A stretch of DNA of 64,000 nt from Treponema sp. (GTDB taxonomy: Bacteria > Spirochaetota > Spirochaetia > Treponematales > Treponemataceae): the NCBI GenBank assembly GCA_017548565.1, contig JAFYZU010000007.1:58179-122178 (forward strand). The letters run 5' to 3'. Shown here in pieces: positions 8,683 through 17,508 of this stretch (position 1 is the stretch's first letter; every line of letters begins with the position of its first letter). The notes beneath the pieces are model-generated. The model was given only the letters and a program-made list of their open reading frames with translations, made no database searches and was not told where the DNA came from. Made by a program: the position numbers and the translations under genes.

Positions 8683-9321
8683 TTAACCTCTTATTTCTTT
8701 TACTATTTCGAATGCTTCCTTAGTAAGTTTTTCAATTTCATCATATTTTCCTGCTTCAATCAGTTCTTTTTTAACCATCCAGCTGCCGCCACATGCAAGA
8801 ATTTTATCGCATGACAGATAATCCCTTAAATTTGAAGGAGAAATTCCACCGGTAGGCATGAATTTTACCATAGGATAAGGAGCACTTAATGCTTTTATCA
8901 TTTTTAAGCCGCCGGCATTCTCTGCAGGAAAAAACTTAACTAATTCAAGACCAAAATCAAGTGCCATTTCAAGTTCGGTCGGAGTCATAATCCCGGGACA
9001 AACCGGATAATCATTTTTCATACAATATTCCACAACCTTAGGATTAAACCCCGGACTGACAATAAATCTGGCACCAGCACCTATGGCTTTATCTACTTGT
9101 TCAACAGAGAGGACTGTCCCTGCTCCTAAAATCATTTCAGGACAACGTCTGGATATCTCATATATGGATTCTTCAGCAGCTTCTGTCCTAAAAGTAACCT
9201 CTGCACAAGGTATACCTCCGTTTATAAGACTTAAAGCAATAGGGACAGCCTTATTTACATCATTCAAAACAACAACAGGGACAACCTTATTTAATTCAAT
9301 TTGCGTAAAAACAGGATTCAT
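8683..9321 (-). CDS. eda: KDPG/KHG aldolase
   Basis: Cleaves 2-keto-3-deoxy-6-phosphogluconate to pyruvate and glyceraldehyde-3-phosphate. At 212 residues it has normal length. Signatures are the LGAGTVLS loop, the phosphate/carboxyl region RFIVSPGFNP, the Schiff-base lysine in LVKFFPAE, and KFMPTGGIS. A GAGG Shine-Dalgarno precedes the ATG. It is the first gene of eda-kdgK, under a promoter overlapped by an ACTAGT palindrome. Three repeat-like stretches lie inside the gene (9109-9122, 9241-9252, 9276-9289). One of them encodes the conserved G-T-V-L. Confidence 0.95.
   Translation of the reverse strand: MNPVFTQIELNKVVPVVVLNDVNKAVPIALSLINGGIPCAEVTFRTEAAEESIYEISRRCPEMILGAGTVLSVEQVDKAIGAGARFIVSPGFNPKVVEYCMKNDYPVCPGIMTPTELEMALDFGLELVKFFPAENAGGLKMIKALSAPYPMVKFMPTGGISPSNLRDYLSCDKILACGGSWMVKKELIEAGKYDEIEKLTKEAFEIVKEIRG
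9109..9122 (-). repeat. Repeat-like stretch in eda (codes GTVL)
   Basis: The minus strand reads GGGACAGTCCTCT at the conserved Gly-Thr-Val-Leu of the aldolase. It fits the repeat core, but the residues are family-conserved, so chance codon choice is possible. Confidence 0.35.
9241..9289 (+). repeat. Two repeat-like stretches near the eda start
   Basis: AGGGACAGCCTT (9241-9252) and CAGGGACAACCTTA (9276-9289) lie 35 bases apart, antisense to eda. They are read as N-K-A-V-P and N-K-V-V-P. They lack the CAATG lead, so they are weaker members. Confidence 0.45.
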
Positions 9322-9371
9322 ATTAACCTCAAAGATATTATTATAGAATTGTAATTATAAAGTTATTATAT

Positions 9372-9404
9372 ATTATACACCATTTTCAGAAATATACTAG
9401 TATA
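9372..9404 (-). promoter_or_regulatory. eda-kdgK promoter with ACTAGT operator
   Basis: The minus strand has TATAAT (9372-9377) and, overlapping the -35 region, the perfect 12-bp palindrome TATACTAGTATA (9393-9404). The same palindrome recurs before uxuA, and its 8-bp core before uxuB. The position suits a repressor of hexuronate genes. No regulator gene for it is in this window. Confidence 0.7.
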
Positions 9405-9448
9405 CCAGTTGTCAATAAATAATATCCCGAATTTTTGATTACATTATA

Positions 9449-10207
9449 TCAATTACTCACCATATTTTTACGTATAAAACCTCGACTTATTCCGGTTAAG
9501 CGGGCTAATTGATTTTGCGAAATTGAAAATCCCTCAAGCAATTTTAATTTCTTTTTTAACTCTTTTATATCCATTCTTTTTAATTCTCCAGGGTCGTTTA
9601 TTCTTAACCTTTTTTTTATCAAGCAACAACACTTTTTATCATTCATTCTATACTTTGATTCATAATCCATACAATTATCTGTTAATTGTTTTCTAATACA
9701 TTCAATAAGATTATCAAATTCACCAAATAGTTCAATTACCTTTTTTACTCTTGTAAAATTCGATTCTTTTTCTTGAATTATCTCCTGAAAACTACTCCAT
9801 ATATATTCATCATAATTTCCAATTCCTGCTTTTTCAGGATTATTATATATATATACTATGATTTTTCTAAAACTGTCATCATTCTCAATCGGATTACTTA
9901 AAAAACGTCCCTGAAAAAGATGCCCGCAACGTTCATATTTTATATTAAATAATCTGGCATAACTAGTATTGAGCTTTAACATAAATTTGCTCAATTTTTC
10001 ATTTGCCTCTCCTATCAGCATATGAACATGATTATTCATCAAACAATACGCATATACTTCAATTTGTAATTCAGATGAATATTTTTCGATCCGGTTTATT
10101 AAAAGCATTCTGTCTTCATCGTCTATAAAAATATTCTGACGATCATTACCTCTTATTATAATATGATATATTCCGGAATTTCCTATAATTCTTTTTCCAC
10201 GACTCAT
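9449..10207 (-). CDS. REP-associated tyrosine transposase (RAYT, Y1/HUH family)
   Basis: A single-strand DNA nickase/transposase related to IS200/IS605 TnpA. The 252-residue protein shows the N-terminal I-Y-H-I-I-I-R-G-N-D block, the HUH motif inside MNNHVHML, GHLFQGRF, and the catalytic-Tyr helix region VYIYNNPEKAGI. A C-terminal helix-turn-helix (NQLARLTGISRGFIRKN) is typical of stand-alone RAYTs rather than IS200 proteins. RAYTs are single-copy genes thought to mobilise short palindromic REP elements. About 90 bases upstream of its start lies a perfect 16-bp inverted repeat, and related half-sites are scattered over the first 27 kb. The gene looks intact. Confidence 0.9.
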   Translation of the reverse strand: MSRGKRIIGNSGIYHIIIRGNDRQNIFIDDEDRMLLINRIEKYSSELQIEVYAYCLMNNHVHMLIGEANEKLSKFMLKLNTSYARLFNIKYERCGHLFQGRFLSNPIENDDSFRKIIVYIYNNPEKAGIGNYDEYIWSSFQEIIQEKESNFTRVKKVIELFGEFDNLIECIRKQLTDNCMDYESKYRMNDKKCCCLIKKRLRINDPGELKRMDIKELKKKLKLLEGFSISQNQLARLTGISRGFIRKNMVSN

Positions 10208-10298
10208 TTTTAAACCTATACTAAATATATTGCCTAAAAAGATAAAAAAAGGAAACTTTTTAAAGAAAAAATAAAAAAACTATCAAAAAAAAACAATC

Positions 10299-10341
10299 AA
10301 GGCTGTCCCCATTGGCTGATGACGACAATGGGGACAGCCTT
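10299..10341. repeat. REP-like hairpin beside the RAYT gene
   Basis: AAGGCTGTCCCCATTG (10299-10314) and CAATGGGGACAGCCTT (10326-10341) are perfect 16-bp inverted repeats around an 11-base loop. This is the full palindromic form of the element seen elsewhere as single arms. Directly after it TTAGTCTTCCA occurs twice in tandem. The rest of the 10208-10423 gap is A-rich with a possible TATAAT at 10380-10385. Confidence 0.85.
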
Positions 10342-10423
10342 AGTCTTCCATTAGTCTTCCATTTTTCGAACTTTTCTTCTATAATTAATAATAGTTAATA
10401 AAATTTCAGGAGAAAAAACTACT

Positions 10424-12565
10424 ATGCCTAAAGTCATAAAATTAAAAAGTTTTCCCCTTAGTATTAAGCTTGCAGTTATTATTGGTTTAATAATTATATC
10501 ATCTCTTACTACAGTTACATTTCTGAACAGTTACTTTATCTCTGCGGATATTAAAACGACTGCGCAAAGTAATAATATGACAATAAATGCCCGCTCAGCA
10601 TTATCTGTAAAAAATGAATTATCTTCTATAAGGGCAAATATTCTTCAGCTTTTAGATCTTATCAACTCAAGTGGTTATAATACAGGAATTGCAAAACAAG
10701 CTGAAGTTTTCTTTTTCGAACGAAATCAGGATATTGCAGAAATATCTTTAATCACTATCAATGAAAAAACAATGGGGACAACCCTCGATGTTCATCTCAA
10801 AAATTCACGCTTTTTTTCTTCAAACGAAATTGATCCTGATCTTTCATCTGTATTCATTGAACAGATAAAGAACAGCCTTCTCGCCTCGATAAACGGAGAA
10901 ACAATCGTTCTGAATGCTTCTCCATATTTCAATCGTGAATTATTATCGCTGATCATTCCGTATAAAGAGAGCGGACTCAATCAATGCTGTCTTATTTTAT
11001 TCAGCATGGAAAAAATATCCGGAATATTGACAACTACCGGTTCAAACGAAACATTTATAATAAATGTTTATGACGATCTACTGGTTCATCCTGATTCAGA
11101 AAAGATTATCTGTGGCATGAACATGAAAAACCACCCCTTTGTAAAAAAAATCCGTGATACAAATCAGAATAATGAAGAACCTCTTCAATTTACCTACGAA
11201 GAACACGATGAAAAAGGAAAAAAACATAAATATTTTGGTGCATATCAGAAAATAAACATAGCTGATATATGGATTCTTACTTCAATTCCTGTAAATCTGG
11301 TTATTGAAGGTGTCATAAAAACTAGAAACAATAATTTTTATTTAATGGGAGTAGTCCTTTTTATTTCCTTTATTCTGATTATCACATTTACACGGTTTGC
11401 AATTTCAAAACCTCTTCGTCATCTTACATCAGCAGCAGAAGAAATACAGAAAGGAAATTTCAATACAGAAATCATCTCTACCCTTAATACAAAACGTCTT
11501 GATGAAATAGGAATACTTAACAAGAGTACACAGGATGAACAGGAATTTTTGAATATCTTTGCAAAATTTACTAACCGTGGCGTTGCAAAGGCAATTGCAA
11601 GAAAAGAAATTGATTTTGAACCTCACTTAAAGGATGTTACAATCTTTTTCTCTGATATAAGGGGATTTACGGCAATTTCCGACGGTTTCAAAAATCGTTT
11701 TGGTGAAGAAAGTCCGAAACAGATTATATCCTTTCTGAACGATTATATGAGCCGTATGGTAAACTGCATTACAATTTCAGGCGGTACAATAGATAAATTC
11801 GAAGGAGATGCTATCATGGCTGTGTGGGGAATCCTGCGTGATGATGATTTAAGTTTCGAACAGCTTCCAGACTCAAATCCTTCGAAAAAACAAAAAGAAG
11901 CTTCTCACAATCTTCATGTAAAACAGGATGCGGTTAACGCAATCAAAGGAACAATAGCCATGCGCTATGCATTAATGCAGTATAACAAGGATGCCAGAAA
12001 ATTTACCGAAGCCCATAAGAATGAATTAAAGGCAGAATATAAGCCTCATATAAGAATTGGATGCGGTTTAAACACTGGCCGGGCTACGTGCGGTATCATG
12101 GGAAGTGAGGATAAAATGGAATATACTGCAATCGGTGACAGCGTAAACTTCGCAAGCCGAACAGAAAGCTCAAACAAACCCTGCGGAACAGATATACTTA
12201 TTACACAGGACACTTATAACCTTCTGAAAAATGATTATATCCGTTGTCCTGAAAATAATTTTACGATTCCCGATAATTGTAAAGAAAACGAAATCATAGT
12301 TGAACAGATTCCTGTTGAATTCGAAGTAAAAGGTAAAGGTTCCCAGCATTTCTATGGTGTAGTAAACATGCCTCAATTCAATATCAGGGAATTTTTCAGA
12401 AAAGCAGATAAAAATTTCAAGCTTGATTGTGATTGTGCAAAATGCGCAGGTCCAGGCGGTCCTGAAACTCTCAACGATGTCAGAAATCTGCTGGGAATTC
12501 AGGTTCCTGATTTTAAAACGGTAAATTTAAATGAAGAAGAAAACAAAATACAGGTTAAACAATAG
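10424..12565 (+). CDS. Membrane class III adenylate cyclase with extracellular sensor and HAMP
   Basis: Makes cyclic nucleotide, most likely cAMP, in response to an outside signal. Of its 713 residues, a membrane helix lies at ~13-35 and an extracellular Cache-like domain at ~40-300. A second helix (~303-325), a HAMP segment (SKPLRHLTSAAEEIQKGNF) and a class III cyclase domain (~395-620) follow. The cyclase part has FFSDIRGFTAIS and KFEGDAIMAVWG for the two metal-binding Asp residues, and YTAIGDSVNFASR for the transition-state residues. The Lys three residues before GD fits adenine selection. A small Cys-containing tail (CDCAKCAGP) is unusual. AGGAG precedes the ATG. It heads an operon with a FecR-domain protein and an outer-membrane protein. 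Confidence 0.9.
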   Translation: MPKVIKLKSFPLSIKLAVIIGLIIISSLTTVTFLNSYFISADIKTTAQSNNMTINARSALSVKNELSSIRANILQLLDLINSSGYNTGIAKQAEVFFFERNQDIAEISLITINEKTMGTTLDVHLKNSRFFSSNEIDPDLSSVFIEQIKNSLLASINGETIVLNASPYFNRELLSLIIPYKESGLNQCCLILFSMEKISGILTTTGSNETFIINVYDDLLVHPDSEKIICGMNMKNHPFVKKIRDTNQNNEEPLQFTYEEHDEKGKKHKYFGAYQKINIADIWILTSIPVNLVIEGVIKTRNNNFYLMGVVLFISFILIITFTRFAISKPLRHLTSAAEEIQKGNFNTEIISTLNTKRLDEIGILNKSTQDEQEFLNIFAKFTNRGVAKAIARKEIDFEPHLKDVTIFFSDIRGFTAISDGFKNRFGEESPKQIISFLNDYMSRMVNCITISGGTIDKFEGDAIMAVWGILRDDDLSFEQLPDSNPSKKQKEASHNLHVKQDAVNAIKGTIAMRYALMQYNKDARKFTEAHKNELKAEYKPHIRIGCGLNTGRATCGIMGSEDKMEYTAIGDSVNFASRTESSNKPCGTDILITQDTYNLLKNDYIRCPENNFTIPDNCKENEIIVEQIPVEFEVKGKGSQHFYGVVNMPQFNIREFFRKADKNFKLDCDCAKCAGPGGPETLNDVRNLLGIQVPDFKTVNLNEEENKIQVKQ
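10770..10786 (+). repeat. Dispersed repeat, copy in the first cyclase
   Basis: CAATGGGGACAACCCTC is a full-length consensus copy. It is read in frame as T-M-G-T-T-L within the extracellular sensor domain. Confidence 0.75.
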
Positions 12566-15326
12566 TCTCACCATTCCGTACTGGATTGCAGTTTTTATAT
12601 GTCTCATCTGCGCATGTTTGTGCTTACATCTTTTTCACAACAGTTTTTTCCGTGCACTTACAAAACTTAATGAAAAACCAATTGCCGAAATTGAATTTAA
12701 ATACAGAACGGCACAACGGAAATTCCTCGAACGCATTGCATGGGACAGATTACAGCAGCATTCCCCTGTTTACAACGGCGATACGATAAATACCGCAGAA
12801 CTTTCAGAAGCAACAATCAGATTTATCGACGGAACAATACTCGAACTTGCAGATAACTCTATGGCTCAGGTTTTTCTCCATGATGACGGTACTCTTGGTA
12901 CAGAGTTAAAAAACGGCTTTGCAAATATCAATTCGGCAGAAAATTCATCAATGATATTAACATCTGATAATATAACGCTGAATGTGCAGGGGGGGACAAC
13001 CCTGTCTGCCCAAAAAGCTGAAGGAACAAATGATATAAGCCTTTCGGTCCAGGACGGAAACATTCTTCTCTCAAATGGACGAAATATAACAGGGGGGACA
13101 GCCCTCCTTAATTCTCAAGGCATTACAGACTCATCATTCACTGTAAGCAGGCCCCTTGCAATGCAGAAAATATTAAATTTCTCTTCAGAAAACTATCCGG
13201 TCAATTTTGAATGGCAGAATTCCGATAAAAATGAACCATTGATTCTGCAAATTTCCACAGATAAAGGCTTTAATAACATCATTCAGACCTTGAGCGTTAA
13301 AAATCTTACTTCAGTCACAATAGATTTTCCGAAAGGAACTTATTACTGGAAGCTTTATTCAGAAACAAAATCATCACTTGAAAAAAACGGCCGTATTCAG
13401 ATTATTCAGGCATTAAAACCTGTTCTTTTATCACCTTCATATGATTTTTCCTATAAATACAGAAAATCAACTCCACCAGTGCGTTTTATCTGGAGCGAAT
13501 CTGAAGCCGCATCAGCTTATAATCTTGTAATCTCAAAGAATGCTGATTTATCAAATCCTTTAATCGAAAAACGATCTTCAAGTGCATCATATCTGATTTC
13601 TACACTGGAAAAAGGAATTTATTACTGGCAGATAACTCCATTTTATTCTATAAATAAAACCGGACTGGCAAATCCATCTGAAATAGGCACCTTCAGGATT
13701 GAACAGAACGCAGAATTAAAGAAACCTGCCGTCTTGTCTCCAAAAGAAAACGGATTCGTTAATAAAAACAACGAAAGCATCACTCTTTCCTGGAAAGCTG
13801 ACAATGAGGCGGCTTTTTATAATCTGATTGTATCTGATAAGGAAGATCTTAGCAGCAATATAATCAGCATAAAAACTGAAAATAATTTCTATACAATTCC
13901 GAAAAAAGAAATGGGAAAGCTAAAGGAAGGAAAATACTATTGGACTGTAGCCCTTATCGATGAAGAAGGCAATATGTCGGAACGGTCGGAAGTTTGTTCA
14001 TTTTATGTAACTGACGGGAAAATTGAACAGCGTACTATTTTCCCGCAGAATAATTATTCAATATGGCAGCCGTTATTGACTGATATCCGTTTTACATGGA
14101 AAACAAGGCTTCCTTTCAAGCAAAACCTTCAGATTTCAAAGGATTCCGATTTTAGAAATCTTGTACTTAACCTTGAAGTTAATTCTACATCATATTCAGG
14201 AGTTCAATTAAAAGAAGGAACATATTACTGGCGCATTTATGCAAAGGAAGGCTCTCTCGTAGTAAAAACAGATCCTAAACGACTTAATATTGTAGGAGAA
14301 CTTGAAGCTCCGTCTCCGATAGAACCTTCGTTAACCAAAAAATGTGCAGTCCGCCCTGACAAAGACTGTATTTTCAACTGGAAACCGGTTCCCGGCGCCG
14401 ATTATTACCGTTTTAGAATGTATAAAAACAATGGGGACAGCCCTCTTGAAAACAATGGGGACAGCCCTCTTATTGACAATAACTTCATAACAGGGACAAC
14501 CCTCGCGGTAAACATGAAAGATTTTGAAGAAGGTTTCTACAAATACGAAATCCAGGCCTTCTGCTACGAATCAGATAATTCCTCCCGAAGAAGCAGTGCC
14601 CTTGGTAAAAGTAATTTTATCCTCAAGAAAATCAAACCTGTTGAACTTATTTCACCGGCCGATCGTACTGTTATAGACGGATGGACTGCAGTGGAAAAAC
14701 CACTTACCATAACCTGGCAGACCGGAGAAATATTTGCAGATGCTCAATTAATTATCACAAAGAAAAACTCTTCGGGAAATAAAAAAACAGAATATGATGA
14801 AAAAATCTTTACGCTTACAGATACAAAATTCACTTTACCGGGACTTGCCGCAGGTGAATATGAATGGACTGTAAAAGCAACCACTTATGATGACCTTGAT
14901 ATTTCGGCAGCATACTCAAGAACATTCAGGATTGAAGAAATAAAACCTTTTGATCCTCCTGCTGAAGCACAAACTGACGGCGGTAATTTGTTCGATGCAG
15001 CCTATATCAGAAATAATCCTTCGATTACCTTCAGATGGCAGAGCGTTCCAAGAGCAAAAGCATATATTTTAACTGTCTATAAAGACAGAAAACAGATAAT
15101 CAGTGAGACTCTTACCGGCAGCAATAATACATCGTTTGAATTCAAAAATCTTGCCCTCCTTTCCAGGGGAAATTTTACCTGGAAGGTAAAAGCAGTAATT
15201 CTGGGTGATGATAAAAAAGAAATCCTTATAGACGGTAAAGAAAGTGAAAATACATTTACTATTGATTTCAACTTAAATTCTACCGGTGCAAAACGAAAGG
15301 ATACAGGAGCACTTTATGGTCAGTAA
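12531..15326 (+). CDS. FecR-domain protein with tandem Ig/Fn3-like repeats
   Basis: A 931-residue envelope protein of unknown role. An N-terminal membrane anchor (IAVFICLICACLCL, ~20-35) is followed by a FecR-like domain (~70-210; DGTILELADNSMAQVFL, then LNVQGGTTLSA). At least six repeats follow, each ending in a beta motif such as GTYYWKLY, GIYYWQIT, GKYYWTVA, GTYYWRIY, GEYEWTVKA or GNFTWKVKA. The start overlaps the cyclase gene by 35 bases with no clear Shine-Dalgarno, suggesting coupling. Five copies of the dispersed repeat lie in frame, including a tandem pair that gives N-N-G-D-S-P-L twice. The link with a cyclase suggests envelope sensing; that is inference. Confidence 0.75.
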   Translation: MKKKTKYRLNNSLTIPYWIAVFICLICACLCLHLFHNSFFRALTKLNEKPIAEIEFKYRTAQRKFLERIAWDRLQQHSPVYNGDTINTAELSEATIRFIDGTILELADNSMAQVFLHDDGTLGTELKNGFANINSAENSSMILTSDNITLNVQGGTTLSAQKAEGTNDISLSVQDGNILLSNGRNITGGTALLNSQGITDSSFTVSRPLAMQKILNFSSENYPVNFEWQNSDKNEPLILQISTDKGFNNIIQTLSVKNLTSVTIDFPKGTYYWKLYSETKSSLEKNGRIQIIQALKPVLLSPSYDFSYKYRKSTPPVRFIWSESEAASAYNLVISKNADLSNPLIEKRSSSASYLISTLEKGIYYWQITPFYSINKTGLANPSEIGTFRIEQNAELKKPAVLSPKENGFVNKNNESITLSWKADNEAAFYNLIVSDKEDLSSNIISIKTENNFYTIPKKEMGKLKEGKYYWTVALIDEEGNMSERSEVCSFYVTDGKIEQRTIFPQNNYSIWQPLLTDIRFTWKTRLPFKQNLQISKDSDFRNLVLNLEVNSTSYSGVQLKEGTYYWRIYAKEGSLVVKTDPKRLNIVGELEAPSPIEPSLTKKCAVRPDKDCIFNWKPVPGADYYRFRMYKNNGDSPLENNGDSPLIDNNFITGTTLAVNMKDFEEGFYKYEIQAFCYESDNSSRRSSALGKSNFILKKIKPVELISPADRTVIDGWTAVEKPLTITWQTGEIFADAQLIITKKNSSGNKKTEYDEKIFTLTDTKFTLPGLAAGEYEWTVKATTYDDLDISAAYSRTFRIEEIKPFDPPAEAQTDGGNLFDAAYIRNNPSITFRWQSVPRAKAYILTVYKDRKQIISETLTGSNNTSFEFKNLALLSRGNFTWKVKAVILGDDKKEILIDGKESENTFTIDFNLNSTGAKRKDTGALYGQ
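12990..13003 (+). repeat. Dispersed repeat in FecR domain, copy 1
   Basis: GGGGGGACAACCCTG, read as G-G-T-T-L at a beta-strand position of the FecR domain. Confidence 0.6.
13091..13107 (+). repeat. Dispersed repeat in FecR domain, copy 2
   Basis: AGGGGGGACAGCCCTCC, read as G-G-T-A-L, 101 bases after copy 1 and in the same reading frame. Confidence 0.65.
14429..14504 (+). repeat. Cluster of three dispersed repeats in the Ig-repeat region
   Basis: Two identical CAATGGGGACAGCCCTC copies (14429-14445 and 14453-14469) stand 24 bases apart, followed by ACAGGGACAACCCTC (14490-14504). All are in frame. The first two give N-G-D-S-P-L; the third is in another frame and gives G-T-T-L. Confidence 0.8.
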
Positions 15327-16620
15327 AAAAAGTTTTTTACCCTTCCTTATGCTGTTTTCCCTTATGATTTCTACAGAACTGACTGCCCAGCAGACTGATG
15401 ATGAAGATCATGAAATAATGCTGAACGAAATCCAGTCGGAAAATGCCGCTGAAAATAAATTAAAACAGCCGTTCAGCTGGGAAAACATGGGGGACGTACT
15501 TAAATACGAAATTCTTATTGAACGCTATGATGAAAAATCTCAATCTTATGTTCAGCAGTTCTTTCATGAAACTACACCAGAAGAAACTGAAGCCTGCCTC
15601 ATTTACATCAATCCTATTCTACCGCCGGGACAATACCGTTATCAGATAAAGACCTGGAACATCCTCGGTATTCTTGAAGAAGACCTTACAAGCTATGATG
15701 AATTCATTGTCCGAAAAGCATATAAGCCTGAAATAAACAGCGTAATCTATCCTCTTTACATGAGTTCAACGCTCTATCTTGATGATCTTGATAATGACGG
15801 AATTCTCGAAGTTACCGGTAAGAATCTTTTTAATAATGATCAAGACAATCAGTCTCTTGAAATAACAAATTATTTCTTAAAAAATGAAAAAAGAATTATC
15901 CGCCCGCAGCAGATTATGGAACATGATGATAAGGCCAATAAAAAAATCACCCTGAAGTTTGACATGAAAGCGATGGAAAGCGGTAAATACCATCTTATTG
16001 CACAGGATGCAAGCGGTCTTCATTCAGAAGAAAACAGCACGTCTGAATTTACAATCCGCTTCAAAAAATGGCTCGATTTCGACATTGAAGCAGGCTATGT
16101 CTGTCCGGTAATTGCTCATAATACTCAAAACATTGTAACAAATCAGCTCGGCTCTCCTGCCTTACCGATAAGCTTTCAGTTTAAGTTTACATTAATCCCG
16201 TCAAAACACAGCTGGGGATATCTTGGACTTGGAATAAATTCTTTTTACAGTCATTTTGAATATGAAAAAAATAAGACTATCTTTGACGGAAATATATTCA
16301 ATTCAAACCTTGTTTTTGTATATCAGCTTTCGGCACTAAGAAGAAGACTGTTCCTTGATGCTCATGCAGGAATCGGAATCATAATATTCAATAACCTGCT
16401 TTTTTCTGCAGATATTCCCGATATAGGAATTGTTCCATATTCAAAGGAAGCTTTTAATACCTTAAGTTTTTCTTTTTCAGCAGGAGTAAGCGCAATGTAC
16501 TATTTCAACAAAAGATTCTACTGTGAAGCAGGGCTTGATTATATTTTTGTAAACAATCACAAAGGTGATTTAATAATAGGATTTTTACTGCCCTTCCTCG
16601 GAGCAGGCTGGCAGTTTTAA
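15316..16620 (+). CDS. Outer-membrane protein, third gene of the cyclase/FecR operon
   Basis: About 434 residues. The ATG at 15316 (MVSKKSFLPFLML...) is preferred to an earlier one at 15286 because GGAG lies seven bases upstream and a signal peptide ending TELTAQQ follows directly. The first half contains an Ig-like segment resembling the repeats of the preceding protein (FSWENMGDVLKYEI, then GQYRYQIKTWN). The second half (~260 to the end) is beta-barrel-like and closes with G-W-Q-F, the aromatic C-terminus of outer-membrane proteins. The start overlaps the FecR gene by 11 bases. The two proteins may form a periplasm-to-outer-membrane assembly; that is inference. Confidence 0.7.
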   Translation: MVSKKSFLPFLMLFSLMISTELTAQQTDDEDHEIMLNEIQSENAAENKLKQPFSWENMGDVLKYEILIERYDEKSQSYVQQFFHETTPEETEACLIYINPILPPGQYRYQIKTWNILGILEEDLTSYDEFIVRKAYKPEINSVIYPLYMSSTLYLDDLDNDGILEVTGKNLFNNDQDNQSLEITNYFLKNEKRIIRPQQIMEHDDKANKKITLKFDMKAMESGKYHLIAQDASGLHSEENSTSEFTIRFKKWLDFDIEAGYVCPVIAHNTQNIVTNQLGSPALPISFQFKFTLIPSKHSWGYLGLGINSFYSHFEYEKNKTIFDGNIFNSNLVFVYQLSALRRRLFLDAHAGIGIIIFNNLLFSADIPDIGIVPYSKEAFNTLSFSFSAGVSAMYYFNKRFYCEAGLDYIFVNNHKGDLIIGFLLPFLGAGWQF

Positions 16621-16639
16621 ATAAAAAAAGGAGTATTAT

Positions 16640-17490
16640 ATGAAACAATTATTGAAAAAGCATTTATAGTCTTAATCACTGCTGTATTTATTCTTACCGG
16701 ATGTAAACACAAAGCAGAAAAAAAGCAGCCGGAAATTAAAGTTACAAAAGATAATGTTGTAGAAATAATTAAAAATCTGGAAAAGACTTCTACAATAATA
16801 GTTGAGGGTGAAATAGATTCTGACGTTATAATGGCGATGACAGAAGCCTTAAAAGAACTGTATGAGTCGAAGCCGTCTGTAAGGGTAGATCTTGATATGA
16901 TAAAAGCAACGGGAGTAACTGTTTTTCCCAGAGATGCTTTCTGGGAATGCCAGAATTTAAGAAGTTTTGGAGTTCCGGAAGTGTTAGATGAAATAGGCGG
17001 TAAAGGAATTATTTATTTACGTGCGTGTTCTAATCTTGAAAAATTTATAACCGGTGAGAATAGTATTGGATATAAAACAATAGATGATATTCTATACTAT
17101 GTAAGAAAAATAAGTGATAATCAGGAAGAAAAATATCTTGTCCTTTATCCTTCTGCTAAAAAAGATACTAAGGTTGTGATTCCTTCTGATATAATGGGTA
17201 TTGCTGACGGAGCCTTTTATAAAAGTAATAATATTCAGACTGTAATAATATCAGAAGGTTGTACTATTATAGGTGACTGCTGTTTTCAGGAATGTATAAA
17301 TCTTAAAACTGTTGTAGTTCCAAAAACTACAGAAAGGATTCGTGCAAAAGCTTTTTCCGGCTGTTCAAATCTTAAGACTATTTATTTCAGAGGAATCGAG
17401 GAAGAGTGGGATAATATTCAGCTTAGCTCTAACTGGAATATAAATTGCCCGGAAGATTTGGAAATTGTGTTTAATTACGACGGGGAATAG
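16640..17490 (+). pseudogene. Leucine-rich-repeat (BspA-type) lipoprotein, frameshifted at an A5 run
   Basis: AGGAG precedes the ATG at 16640, but that frame stops after nine codons (MKQLLKKHL). The frame one base away continues as F-I-V-L-I-T-A-V-F-I-L-T-G-C, a clear lipoprotein signal with lipobox, and stays open to 17490. Adding one A to the AAAAA run at 16655-16659 joins both parts into MKQLLKKAFIVLITAV. The body holds BspA/LRR_5-like repeats (DAFWECQNLRSF; GAFYKSNNIQTVIIS; CCFQECINLKTVVVP; KAFSGCSNLKTIYF). An ATG at 16831 could start a shorter, unexported protein. This may be a pseudogene, a phase-variable gene or a sequencing error. Confidence 0.75.
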
Positions 17491-17508
17491 ATATTAAATA
17501 GTTTGAGG

